This document shows, in pieces, positions 6,907-15,153 of a stretch of 64,000 nt of DNA (position 1 is its first letter; every line of letters begins with the position of its first letter). The position numbers and the translations under genes are program-made. The notes beneath the pieces were generated by a model. The model was not told the origin of the DNA. It worked only from the letters and a program-made list of their open reading frames with translations, and did no database searches. Source of the DNA: SCTD01 sp036675425 (GTDB lineage Bacteria > Actinomycetota > Actinomycetes > Mycobacteriales > SCTD01); the NCBI GenBank assembly GCA_036675425.1, contig JAKFFB010000313.1:1-64000 (forward strand). The letters are read 5' to 3'.

Positions 6907-8186
6907 GGGCTCTCATCGAGGGGACCGGGACGGGCCGCGCCGCCGGCGACCACGGCGGCCGGGACCTTGGTCAGGGCCGCCCCGACGAGCAGCGAGCCGA
7001 GAGCGGCGAGCACCAGCCAGGCGGGCGACAGCGGAGCGGGCAGGGCGAAGCCTGCGCGCTCCGCCGGCAGGACGACGACCGGGGGCGCCGCGGGGTCCGC
7101 GACGGCGGGAGCCCCGGCGGCCGGCGGCGGCGGGGCGGCCACGACCTCGCCGGTCCCCACGTCGAAGGCAGGCGGGGGCGGCGGTGCCGCGACGGACTCC
7201 GCCGGCGGGAGGTCCGGCAGGGCGAGCACCGGCTCTCCCGCGACCGCGGCGACGGAGACGTTCGCACCGCCGATCAGCAGGGTGAAGACCGCGCCGCTGC
7301 TCTGCGTGAAGGACAGCACGAGGCTTCCCGCGGTGTAGCTGGCGTTCCCGCCGTCCTGGACGGCGATCGGCTCGCTGAGGGCGACGACGGCCTTGGCGGC
7401 GGCCAGGACGGAGTTCGCGGCGTCGACGGCCGGGCTCGGGTCCGGACCGTCCTGACCTGCTGCGGTGATGCCGTCGGAGGTGATCCCCACCGCCTGCCCG
7501 GCCACCTCGAGGTCGGTCACGACGGTGCGGCCCTCGACCGTCGTGCGCACGCCGTCGGTGGTGGCCTTCGCCGTCGACGCGACCGCGCCGATGGTGATCT
7601 GCCCGTCGAGCAGCGAGATGTCGCGCACGACGCTGCTCGCCACCGAGACGCCGGTACGCGCGTCGGTCAGCGTCGCGCTGCTGCTCGAGCCGCTGCTGCC
7701 GAGCTCGCCGACCGGGAGCGCCGCGATCGCACCGCTCGTCGTCTCGGCGGCCACCTCCTGCGCGGTGGCTGCGGCGCGCATGGTCGTGCCGGGGAAGTCG
7801 GTGTTGGTGACCTCGCTCGGGCCGGAGCCGGTCCTCGCCTCGGCCCGCAGCGGGCTGTTGAGCGCCGCGGCCTCGGGAGGCGCGTCCGCAGCGAGGATGA
7901 GCAACGACCCGACGTTGCCGGCGTACGTCCCCGGCCACGCGGTCGAGGACTGCGCGAAGCCGACGGGGCCGTTGCGGAGCTGCGCGAGCGACTGCGGGAG
8001 CACGACCTCGGTCTGCTCGGTCCCCTGCCGCACGCGGAACGACGAGGCGTCGGCGTGCAGGGCGTACGAGTCCAGCTGCGACCCCGGCTCCTCCTCGGCG
8101 CTGGCCGTCACGGCGGGGATCAGCGCCGTGGTCAGGCAGGCCATACCGCTGAGCAGGCTCAGGGCACGGACGGTGCGGATGCTCAT
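6903..8186 (-). CDS. Secreted protein with C-terminal membrane anchor (locus A)
   Basis: 427 aa. A signal peptide (about 1-29, ending TASAEEE) is followed by a beta-rich Ala/Ser/Thr ectodomain of about 300 residues, a Pro/Ala-rich spacer (about 345-385), one membrane helix (PAWLVLAALGSLLVGAALTK) and a short tail. There is no LPxTG. I recognise no domain. It lies between the ABC ATPase and the Ada-like gene with ATGA overlaps at both ends, so it is a dedicated part of the transporter operon. The start at 8186 is chosen because the ATG begins a clean signal peptide. The protein at 57128-58216 in locus B has the same architecture. Confidence 0.75.
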   Translation of the reverse strand: MSIRTVRALSLLSGMACLTTALIPAVTASAEEEPGSQLDSYALHADASSFRVRQGTEQTEVVLPQSLAQLRNGPVGFAQSSTAWPGTYAGNVGSLLILAADAPPEAAALNSPLRAEARTGSGPSEVTNTDFPGTTMRAAATAQEVAAETTSGAIAALPVGELGSSGSSSSATLTDARTGVSVASSVVRDISLLDGQITIGAVASTAKATTDGVRTTVEGRTVVTDLEVAGQAVGITSDGITAAGQDGPDPSPAVDAANSVLAAAKAVVALSEPIAVQDGGNASYTAGSLVLSFTQSSGAVFTLLIGGANVSVAAVAGEPVLALPDLPPAESVAAPPPPPAFDVGTGEVVAAPPPPAAGAPAVADPAAPPVVVLPAERAGFALPAPLSPAWLVLAALGSLLVGAALTKVPAAVVAGGAARPGPLDESP

Positions 8187-8896
8187 GCGGCGCCTCCCAG
8201 GTAGGCCTCGGACACGAAGTCGGCGACGTCGCCGGGCTGGCCGACCATCGCGATCCGTCCCTGCGTCATCACGGCCGCGTAGTCCGCGACGGCCAGGGCC
8301 GTGCGCGCGAACTGCTCGACGAGCAGCAGGCTGATCCCCTGCTGCGCAAGGGATCCCACGAGCTCGTAGAGCTCGGCCACCACCAGCGGCGCCAGGCCCA
8401 TCGAGATCTCGTCGAGCAGCAGCACGTCGGGGTCGGCGACGATCGCGCGCGACATCGCCAGCATCTGCTGCTCGCCGCCGGAGAGCGTGCCGGCGAGCTG
8501 GTGACGTCGCTCGCCGAGCTTCGGGAAGCGCGCGAAGGTCCGCTCCTGCACCTCGGCCGGCCTCAGACCGCCCGCGTAGGTCCACATGCGGAGGTTCTCC
8601 ACGACGGTGAGGTTCGGGAAGACGCCCCGTCCCTCCGGGACCCGGCAGACCCCTGCCCGGGCCAGCGCGTCGGGGCTGCTGCCGTTGACGTGCGTCCCGG
8701 CCACGTGCAGGCAGCCGGCCGTGGGCGCGACGTCGCCCGAGGCGACCTGCAGGGTCGTGGACTTGCCCGCGCCGTTGGGCCCGAGCAGGGCGAAGACCGA
8801 GCCGGCAGGGACCTGCAGGCTGACCTCGTGGAGCACCTCGATGCGGCCGTAGCCGGCGCTGACGCCGACGAGCTCGAGCGCGGGCGGCGTCCTCAT
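8183..8896 (-). CDS. livF: Liv-type ABC transporter ATP-binding protein, LivF-like (locus A)
   Basis: 237 aa. A complete ABC ATPase: Walker A GPNGAGKST (about 38-46), signature LSGGEQQMLAM, Walker B VLLLDEISMGLAP and an H-loop region. EISMGLAP after Walker B is typical of LivF. It energises import with LivG and the LivHM permease. It overlaps livG and the secreted-protein gene by 4 bases each. Confidence 0.93.
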   Translation of the reverse strand: MRTPPALELVGVSAGYGRIEVLHEVSLQVPAGSVFALLGPNGAGKSTTLQVASGDVAPTAGCLHVAGTHVNGSSPDALARAGVCRVPEGRGVFPNLTVVENLRMWTYAGGLRPAEVQERTFARFPKLGERRHQLAGTLSGGEQQMLAMSRAIVADPDVLLLDEISMGLAPLVVAELYELVGSLAQQGISLLLVEQFARTALAVADYAAVMTQGRIAMVGQPGDVADFVSEAYLGGAA

Positions 8897-9639
8897 GCCG
8901 CACCCGCCTCGGCGCCGAGGTAGGCCGCCTGCACGGCGGGGTCCGCCTGGACCTCGGCCGGGCTGCCGCTCGCGATGCGGCGGCCGAAGTCCAGGACGTG
9001 CACGGTGTCGCAGATGCGCATGACCAGCTCGACGTCGTGCTCGACGAGCAGCACGGCCATGCCGCCGGCGGCGAGGTCGAGGAGCAGGTCGCCGAGCGCC
9101 TCGGTCTCGGTGCTGTCGAGGCCGGATCCCGGCTCGTCGAGCAGCAGCAGCGACGGCTGGGTCGCGAGCGCGCGACCCAGCTCCACCAGGCGGGCGAGCC
9201 CGGTCGGCAGCGCGTCGGCGCGCGCGCCGGCCACCGCCGACAGCCCGACCCGCTCGAGGATCGCGTCGGCGGCGGCACCGGCGTCGGTCCGGTCGCGGGC
9301 CCAGCCGTTGCGGAACTCCGCCGCGGCCAGCACGTTCTGGCGAGCCGTCATCGAGCCGAAGATCTCGAGCCGCTGGAAGGTCCGGGCCAGGCCGAGCCGG
9401 GCCCGCTTGTGCGCCGACAGCCCGCTGACGTCGCGGCCGCCGATGGTGACGCGACCGGAGCCGGGCGTCTCGAGACCGGTGATGACGTTGAACATCGTGG
9501 TCTTGCCGGCGCCGTTCGGCCCGATCAGCCCGGTGACGCGGCCCGGATGCGCGGACAGCGTGACCGCGTCGAGCGCCTGGACCCCGCCGAACCGGACGGA
9601 GACCTCCTCGACGGCGAGCACGGGATCAGCGCAGGACAA
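8893..9639 (-). CDS. livG: Liv-type ABC transporter ATP-binding protein, LivG-like (locus A)
   Basis: 248 aa. Walker A GPNGAGKTTMFNVI, Walker B LLLLDEPGSGLD, then LLVEHDVELVM, all as in LivG. The signature region reads LPTGLARLVEL rather than the canonical LSGGQ, a divergence often seen in LivG. The TTG at 9639 has a good ribosome site (GGGAGG, 6 bases upstream); a GTG at 9621 gives a more family-like N-terminus. It overlaps the permease gene's 3' end by 14 bases, the same overlap length as livG/livM in locus B. Confidence 0.9.
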   Translation of the reverse strand: MSCADPVLAVEEVSVRFGGVQALDAVTLSAHPGRVTGLIGPNGAGKTTMFNVITGLETPGSGRVTIGGRDVSGLSAHKRARLGLARTFQRLEIFGSMTARQNVLAAAEFRNGWARDRTDAGAAADAILERVGLSAVAGARADALPTGLARLVELGRALATQPSLLLLDEPGSGLDSTETEALGDLLLDLAAGGMAVLLVEHDVELVMRICDTVHVLDFGRRIASGSPAEVQADPAVQAAYLGAEAGAA

Positions 9640-11536
9640 GGTCGGCCTCCCGGTCAGGCTGGGCCGGCAGCGTCGGAGGCAGCGGCGGTGGCGGTAGAGC
9701 CCTGCGGTGCCGCCGCTTCTCGCCGGCCTCGGACAGCCGGCCGCCGATCCCGTTCGGGTCGCGGCCGACGCTCAGCGCGGCCAGCCCGGTGAGCAGGTAG
9801 GACAGGTTGGACAGGCCGGGCACGTTGTCCTGCAGCACCGGGAAGAGCGACACGACGAGCGCGCCGAACAGCGCACCGGTGACCGTGTTGATGCCGCCGA
9901 TGCGCAGCACGAGCAGCAGCAGCGCGCTGCCGAGGGCAGCGAACTCGTCAGCTCCGACGGTGCCGCGCAGGCCGCCGAGGAGCGCTCCGCTGAGGCCGGC
10001 CAGGGCAGCCGAGAGCGTGAAGATGACGAGCTTCGTGCGGTTGACGTCGAGCCCGAGCGTCGCGCAGGCGGCGGGCGAGTCGGCGATGGCCGTCGCCCGT
10101 CGGCCGAACGGCCCGCGACGCAGGGCGAGCACCCCGACCGCCGCGACCGCGAAGACGACGGCGGTGAGCAGGAAGAAGGCCCGGTCGGACTCCGTCGGGA
10201 TCCCCGGCAGGCTGACGCGCTCGACCTCGAGACTGCCCCGCCCGAAGCGCTGGCCGAAGAAGAGCACGTCCATCGCGTTGGCGAAGGCGTACGTCGCGAG
10301 CGCGAGGTAGAGCCCGCGCAGCCGCAGCGTGGGCAGCGCGACCAGGGCGCCCGCGGCGCCGGCCAGGACCACCGCCCCGACGACGCCGAGCAGGGAGCCG
10401 CCGTGCCCCCAGGTGCCCATGGCGTACGCCCCCAGCCCGACGAAGGTGAGCTGGCAGAGGGAGACCTGACCGCTGTAACCGGTGAGCAGGACGAGGGACA
10501 GCAGCGTGAGCGCGACGACGAAGACCCGGCCGCCCGTGGCCAGGCCGCTGGGCCCGAGGAGGAGCGAGAGCACCACGGCGGCGGCCACGAGACCACCTGC
10601 GGCGACGAGCGACTGGCGCAGTCCCGGCACCGTCGGGGTGGCCGGCGCCTGGCCGCCGCCGGTGCGCAGCCGGGCGGGCGGGAGCAGCACGAGCACCACG
10701 AAGAGGAAGAGCATGGGGATGACCCCCTGCACCTCCGACAGCCAGCCGCCGCTCGGCAGGTAGCCGACGGCGTAGCTGATGCTGAGCCCGAGCACGATCG
10801 CCCCGGCCGCCGTCATCGGCAGGCTCTTCAGCCGCCCGACGAGCGCGGCGGCGTAGCCGTTGATGACCAGCAGGGTCAGCACGAAGATGTCGAGCGTCAC
10901 GAGCGGTGCGAGCAGGATCCCGGCGAGCGAGGCGAGGGTGGCCCCCAGCGCCCAGGACAGCTGCTGGATCCGGGCGGGGGTGCAGCCGGCGAGCGCCGCC
11001 AGCGAGGGGTCGTCCACGACCGCGCGCATGGCGATCCCGGTGCGGGTGCGGGAGAAGAACCACTTCAGTCCCACCGCCACGATCAGCGCCACGGCCACGA
11101 TCGCCAGCTGGTTGTGCTTCACGGCCAGGCTGCCGACCTGGACGCTCTGGCCGGGGAAGAACTCCGGCAGGTTGCGCGCCGTCGTGGGCCGCCAGAGCAG
11201 GCTGGCCAGCCCGATCAGGAAGAGCAGCAGGCCCAGGGTGACCACGAGGCTGAGGTCGACAGCGGCGCCCTGCACCGGACGGATGAGCAGGCGCTCGACG
11301 AGCGCGCCGAACAGCGGGGCCAGCACCAGCAGCACGGCTGCCAGCGCGAGCGGCACCGGCCAGCCCCACTCCACCGACAGCTGCCAGTACGTGAAGGCAG
11401 CCACCATCCCGATGGCGCCGTGCGCGAAGTTGAACACGCCTGACGTCGTGTACGTCACGACGAGCCCGGTCGCGGTCAGCGCGTAGATGCAGCCGGCGAC
11501 AAGGCCGATGGTCGTGAACGCGAGGAACGTGGTCAC
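9626..11536 (-). CDS. Fused LivH-LivM ABC permease (locus A)
   Basis: 636 aa, about 17-19 membrane helices. The first half (1-290) is LivH-like, with the N-terminal GCIYALTATGLVVTYTTSGV and FNFAHGAIGM. The second half (about 310-605) is LivM-like, with YSGQVSLCQLTFVGLGAYAM and LRLRGLYLALATYAFANAMD. A polar, Pro-rich tail follows. Fusion of both permeases into one chain is known in some actinobacteria; locus B has them separate. The GTG at 11536 has GGAGAG 8 bases upstream and is the first gene of the operon. A KstR-like palindrome lies 26-39 bases upstream. Confidence 0.92.
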   Translation of the reverse strand: MTTFLAFTTIGLVAGCIYALTATGLVVTYTTSGVFNFAHGAIGMVAAFTYWQLSVEWGWPVPLALAAVLLVLAPLFGALVERLLIRPVQGAAVDLSLVVTLGLLLFLIGLASLLWRPTTARNLPEFFPGQSVQVGSLAVKHNQLAIVAVALIVAVGLKWFFSRTRTGIAMRAVVDDPSLAALAGCTPARIQQLSWALGATLASLAGILLAPLVTLDIFVLTLLVINGYAAALVGRLKSLPMTAAGAIVLGLSISYAVGYLPSGGWLSEVQGVIPMLFLFVVLVLLPPARLRTGGGQAPATPTVPGLRQSLVAAGGLVAAAVVLSLLLGPSGLATGGRVFVVALTLLSLVLLTGYSGQVSLCQLTFVGLGAYAMGTWGHGGSLLGVVGAVVLAGAAGALVALPTLRLRGLYLALATYAFANAMDVLFFGQRFGRGSLEVERVSLPGIPTESDRAFFLLTAVVFAVAAVGVLALRRGPFGRRATAIADSPAACATLGLDVNRTKLVIFTLSAALAGLSGALLGGLRGTVGADEFAALGSALLLLVLRIGGINTVTGALFGALVVSLFPVLQDNVPGLSNLSYLLTGLAALSVGRDPNGIGGRLSEAGEKRRHRRALPPPPLPPTLPAQPDREADLVLR

Positions 11537-11561
11537 GCGCTCGCTCTCCAGGGCTGGGTGG

Positions 11562-11575
11562 TGGAACCTGTTCTA
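11562..11575. promoter_or_regulatory. KstR-like operator in the locus A promoter
   Basis: TGGAACCTGTTCTA fits the tnnAACnnGTTnna palindrome known for KstR (a TetR-family repressor of steroid catabolism) in mycobacteria and rhodococci. It sits 26-39 bases upstream of the first Liv gene on the minus strand, where a repressor would block initiation. Its match is seen in the sequence; that KstR or a relative binds it is inference. Confidence 0.6.
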
Positions 11576-11667
11576 CTTTGCCCTGGTTCGTCCTGCCGGC
11601 GCAAGGGAGGTGCCACGCCCCGGCGGGCAGGAGCCGCCGCGGAGCGTCGGCGCAGAGGCCTGCGGGC

Positions 11668-11805
11668 CTACACGCAGTCGACGTGCGTGCCGTAGCGCGC
11701 CAGGACCTGGTTCACCGGGTCGCAGACGTCGTCGGCGCTCGCGGGGGCTGCCGGCGAGCCGAGCGTGGCGACGGCGACGAGGGCGACGATGAGCAGGGCG
11801 CGCAT
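11668..11805 (-). CDS. Tiny secreted two-cysteine peptide
   Basis: 45 aa, no family recognised. A signal peptide of about 24 residues ends in APASA, followed by a 21-residue mature peptide with one Cys near each end: DDVCDP at its start and VDCV at its end. The ATG at 11805 has GGAG 5 bases upstream, and the gene stands alone between locus A and ychF. The peptide at 31546-31698 shows the same plan (APASA cleavage, V-C...C-V). The two Cys could form one disulphide. Possible roles include a surface or extracellular signal peptide; this is not shown. Confidence 0.6.
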   Translation of the reverse strand: MRALLIVALVAVATLGSPAAPASADDVCDPVNQVLARYGTHVDCV

Positions 11806-11934
11806 GAGCACTCCAGTGGTTGAGGGGCTCTCCCACCTGGGCAACGGGGGCGCGCCATCTAACCGGCTCGGCGCTCGGCCTGCAGCCCCGTGGCGTCCGG
11901 CGCCTCAACGGTGCCCCCGCACCGCGCCGGGCAG

Positions 11935-13008
11935 CTACACGTTGAAGCGGAACTCGACGACGTCGCCGTCCTGCATCACGTAGTCCTTGCCCTCCATGCG
12001 CGCCTTGCCGGCGGCGCGGGCGGCCTGCGTCGAGCCGGCCGCCATCAGGTCGTCGAAGCCGATGACCTCGGCCTTGATGAAGCCGCGCTGGAAGTCGGTG
12101 TGGATGACGCCGGCGGCCTCGGGGGCGGTCGCACCCTTCCTGATCGTCCAGGCGCGCGCCTCCTTCGGCCCGGCCGTGAGGTAGGTCTGCAGCCCGAGGG
12201 TGTCGAAGCCGATGCGCGCCAGCTGGTGCAGCCCGCTCTCCTCCTGACCCATCGACTGGAGCAGCTCCAGCGCGTCCTCGTCGGACATCTCGATCAGCTC
12301 GGACTCGACCTTCGCATCGAGGAAGACGGCCTCGGCCGGTGCGACCAGCCCAGCCAGCTCGGCCCGCAGGTCGGCGTCGGTCAGCTCGTCCTCGTCGAGG
12401 TTGAAGACGTAGAGGAAGGGCTTCGCGGTGAGCAGGTGGAGCTCGCGCAGCGGACCGCGGTCGAGGCCGGCGCCGAAGATCGTCTGACCGCTCTCGAGCA
12501 CCTTCTGCGCCTCGCGCACGGCCTCGAGCTGCGGCACGACGTCCTTCTTGATCCGCGCCTCCTTCTCCAGCCGCGGCACGGCCTTCTCGACCGTCTGGAG
12601 GTCAGCGAGGATCAGCTCGGTGTTGATGACCTCGATGTCGTCCTTCGGCGAGACGCGGCCGTCGACGTGGACGACGTTGTCGTCCTGAAAGACCCGGATC
12701 ACCTGGCAGATCGCGTCGCTGTCGCGGATGTTCGCGAGGAACTTGTTGCCCAGCCCCTCGCCCTCGCTGGCGCCCTTGACGATGCCGGCGATGTCGACGA
12801 AGTCCACGGTCGCGGGGATGATCTTCTGCGACCCGAACACCTCGGCCAGCTTCGGCAGCCGCTCGTCCGGCACGCCCACGACGCCGACGTTCGGCTCGAT
12901 GGTCGCGAACGGGTAGTTGGCCGCCAGCACGTCGTTCTTGGTCAGCGCGTTGAAGAGCGTGCTCTTGCCGACGTTGGGCAGGCCGACGATGCCGAGGGAG
13001 AGACTCAC
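11935..13008 (-). CDS. ychF: Redox-regulated ATPase/GTPase YchF
   Basis: 357 aa, matching the family length. The Obg-related P-loop GLPNVGKSTLFNALT is at the N-terminus, followed by YPFATIEPNVG, DIAGIVKGASEGEGLGNKFL and a C-terminal TGS domain ending at DVVEFRFNV. YchF binds ribosomes and preferentially hydrolyses ATP. The GTG at 13008 was chosen because the family begins with the glycine-rich strand right after the start; the longer ATG frame is 5' extension. TAGCGT lies 8 bases upstream, which suggests a leaderless transcript. It is divergent from rmuC across a long palindrome. Confidence 0.95.
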   Translation of the reverse strand: MSLSLGIVGLPNVGKSTLFNALTKNDVLAANYPFATIEPNVGVVGVPDERLPKLAEVFGSQKIIPATVDFVDIAGIVKGASEGEGLGNKFLANIRDSDAICQVIRVFQDDNVVHVDGRVSPKDDIEVINTELILADLQTVEKAVPRLEKEARIKKDVVPQLEAVREAQKVLESGQTIFGAGLDRGPLRELHLLTAKPFLYVFNLDEDELTDADLRAELAGLVAPAEAVFLDAKVESELIEMSDEDALELLQSMGQEESGLHQLARIGFDTLGLQTYLTAGPKEARAWTIRKGATAPEAAGVIHTDFQRGFIKAEVIGFDDLMAAGSTQAARAAGKARMEGKDYVMQDGDVVEFRFNV

Positions 13009-13054
13009 GGCGTACGACGCTACCGGCGCGGCGTACCCGCCCCGTCCCCGCGGG

Positions 13055-13125
13055 TGATCCACAGAAGCATCGGCCCGCTCAGCCTGCGTACGACCGGCTG
13101 AGGCGGCCGATCCTTCTGTGGATCA
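13055..13125. repeat. 30-bp-arm inverted repeat, TGATCCAC family, between divergent ychF and rmuC
   Basis: Left arm 13055-13084 and right arm 13096-13125 match at 27 of 30 positions around an 11-base loop. The tips read TGATCCACAGAAG and CTTCTGTGGATCA. Because the flanking genes diverge, it cannot be a terminator for either. Other TGATCCAC-tipped palindromes lie at 18474, 18636 and 40523. Confidence 0.8.
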
Positions 13126-13206
13126 TGAAACGAGAGGGGGCGAGGTCGGGGCGGCCGGCGCGGCGTGTCGGGCGGTTCTGTCGGAGGCCGGTGCGACGGT
13201 GCCCTC

Positions 13207-14358
13207 ATGACGGTCCTCCTCTCCCTCCTGCTCGGCCTCGCCGTGGGGCTCGCGGCGGGCCTGCTCGCCGGCCGACTGCTCGCCCGCCGCGACGAGCAGG
13301 TGCTGCTCACCTCCTTCGAGGGGCTCGCCTCCCGCGCCCTCGCCGGCACCCGCGAGGAGGCCGACCGCGAGGCCGTCGCGCAGCGGCAGGCCGTCGAGCA
13401 CCTGGTCGGCCCGCTGCGCGAGCAGCTCCACCTGGTCGAGTCCCAGCTGCGCGGCCTCGAGGTCGAGCGGGCGCGCGCTCAGGCGGAGCTGCGCGAGCAG
13501 GTCGCCGGTGTGCGCCGCACCAGCGAGCTGCTCGGCAAGGAGACCGCGTCCCTGGTCGACGCGCTGCGCCGACCGCAGGCCCGCGGCCGGTGGGGAGAGG
13601 TGCAGCTCCGGCGCTGCGTGGAGTACGCCGGGATGGTCGACCGCTGCGACTTCTCCGAGCAGGAGAGCCTGCCCGGCGCCGACGGCTCGGTGCTCCGGCC
13701 CGACCTGGTGGTCCGGCTCGCCGGCGACCGCTCGATCGTGGTCGACGCCAAGGTCACCCTCGCCGCCTACCTCGAGGCCGTCGAGTGCGACGACGAGCAG
13801 GAAGCCGCCGCCCGGATGGCCGCGCACGCCCGCCACCTGCGCGCCCACGTCGACCGCTTGGCCGAGAAGGCCTACTGGGCGGCGCTTCCCGACTCCCCCG
13901 AGTTCGTCGTGCTCTTCGTCCCGGGCGAGGCCTTCCTGGCCCCCGCGCTCGAGCACGACCCGGCACTGCTGGAGCACGCCTTCTCCAAGCGGGTCCACCT
14001 CGCGACACCGACGACGCTCGTCTCGCTGCTGCGCACGGCGGCGCACGCGTGGCAGCAGGAGCGGCTCACCGAGAACGCCCGCGCCGTGGTCAGCGCCGGG
14101 CAGGAGCTCTACTCCCGGCTCGGCACGCTGGGCACCCACGTCGACAAGCTCGGCCGCACCCTCAACACCGCCGTCACCGACTACAACCGCACCGTCGGCT
14201 CGCTGGAGCGCAGCCTGCTCCCCAGCGCGCGCCGGATGGCGGATCTCTCCGGGGTCGACAGCGAGCTGCCCGGGCCGCGACCCGTGGAGGCCGTGGCCTC
14301 TCCCCTGGTGTCACCGGAGCTCACCCTCGTCGTGCGGGAGGAGCGGCTCTCGGGCTAG
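13207..14358 (+). CDS. rmuC: DNA recombination protein RmuC
   Basis: 383 aa. An N-terminal hydrophobic helix (about 2-22) is followed by a coiled coil (about 30-115) and the RmuC nuclease-like domain, with RGRWGEVQLRRCVEYAGM, DGSVLRPDLVVRLAGDRSIV, DAKVTLAAYLEA and FVPGEAFLAPALEHDP. RmuC limits DNA rearrangement and is predicted to be a membrane-tethered nuclease. The ATG at 13207 was chosen because it begins the membrane helix; GACGGT lies 6 bases upstream, a leaderless -10. It is shorter than E. coli RmuC (about 475 aa), as is common in actinobacteria. Confidence 0.93.
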   Translation: MTVLLSLLLGLAVGLAAGLLAGRLLARRDEQVLLTSFEGLASRALAGTREEADREAVAQRQAVEHLVGPLREQLHLVESQLRGLEVERARAQAELREQVAGVRRTSELLGKETASLVDALRRPQARGRWGEVQLRRCVEYAGMVDRCDFSEQESLPGADGSVLRPDLVVRLAGDRSIVVDAKVTLAAYLEAVECDDEQEAAARMAAHARHLRAHVDRLAEKAYWAALPDSPEFVVLFVPGEAFLAPALEHDPALLEHAFSKRVHLATPTTLVSLLRTAAHAWQQERLTENARAVVSAGQELYSRLGTLGTHVDKLGRTLNTAVTDYNRTVGSLERSLLPSARRMADLSGVDSELPGPRPVEAVASPLVSPELTLVVREERLSG

Positions 14359-14660
14359 GGACGCACCTCGTACGCCACGCAGAAGTCCACCGCGGCCTTC
14401 GCCACGACGTTGGCTGCCGTGGCCCCGGTCGCCGGGTGCTCGGCCAGCAGCCGGCGGGCGACCTCCGGCGCGTCCAGCTCGCCGACCTCGCGCAGGTGCT
14501 CCCACGCGTGCACGGCGAGCTCCCGGGCGACCTCCTCCGGCAGTCCCGGGTCCGCCGTCCGCGCGGTGTTGGCGACCCAGTCCGCGTCGTACGTCCCCTG
14601 CGGCGGGCCGATCAGCCGCTCGCCCTCGCCGTACGCCTCAGGACCGGGAGAAGGGGACAC
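14355..14660 (-). CDS. Small conserved-looking protein of unknown function
   Basis: 101 aa, not recognised. It is acidic and helix-rich, with PEEVARELAVHAWEHLREVG and ATGATAANVVAKAAVDFCVA; it has no membrane segment. The GTG at 14660 has TACGGT exactly 7 bases upstream, fitting the leaderless pattern of this region; a GTG at 14669 would sit inside that hexamer. Its stop overlaps the rmuC stop (TAG/CTA) in convergent orientation, and it is divergent from the DUF6542 gene. Confidence 0.6.
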   Translation of the reverse strand: MSPSPGPEAYGEGERLIGPPQGTYDADWVANTARTADPGLPEEVARELAVHAWEHLREVGELDAPEVARRLLAEHPATGATAANVVAKAAVDFCVAYEVRP

Positions 14661-14715
14661 GCGGCACACCGTAGGACGCGTGGGAGAACGCCGCTACGGG
14701 GGTACCGTCCGATTC

Positions 14716-15153
14716 GTGACTGCTCCGCCCCCTGCCGCAACCGGGCACGCGCTGCCCGCCGGCGCCCACGTCGGCGACCGCCGCGGCCTGACCGCCACCG
14801 GGGCCGTCGCCGTCGCGCTGGGACTCGGGATCGTCGGCGGAGCCATCGACGTGGTGACCGGCCCGGGACTGCGGACCGTCTTCGCGGTCTGCTTCGTCGC
14901 CGGCTGCCTGATCGCCGCGCTCACCGTGCACCGCGAGGACCTCGTCGCCGCCGTGGTGATGCCGCCGCTGGTCTACGTCGTTCTCGCGCTGGTCGGCGGG
15001 GCCGTCGAGCGGACCGCCACCACCGGGTCGTTCCTCACCCAGCAGGCGCTGGAGCTGGTCAACGCGCTGGTGCTCGGCGCGCCGGTGCTGCTGGCCGCGA
15101 CGGCCGCGGCGCTGGTGGTCGCGGTCTACCGCTGGGCGGCCGGGCGGCGCTAG
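14716..15153 (+). CDS. DUF6542-type membrane protein
   Basis: 145 aa. Four hydrophobic helices span about residues 25-140, with GLGIVGGAIDVVTGPGLRTVF, a layout I associate with the actinobacterial DUF6542 family found beside ispH. The GTG at 14716 has TACCGT 7 bases upstream, so it is probably leaderless. Its stop shares CTAG with the convergent ispH stop. Function unknown. Confidence 0.7.
   Translation: MTAPPPAATGHALPAGAHVGDRRGLTATGAVAVALGLGIVGGAIDVVTGPGLRTVFAVCFVAGCLIAALTVHREDLVAAVVMPPLVYVVLALVGGAVERTATTGSFLTQQALELVNALVLGAPVLLAATAAALVVAVYRWAAGRR

Noticed and set aside
6344..6916. Long N-terminal extension of the locus A binding protein
   Set aside because: It would remove the clean lipoprotein signal peptide at 6343 and run through the Ada-like gene in another frame.
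4865..11536. Locus A as a plain branched-chain amino-acid importer
   Set aside because: Fold families allow it, but the accessory genes and KstR-like site make a specific amino-acid call unsupported.
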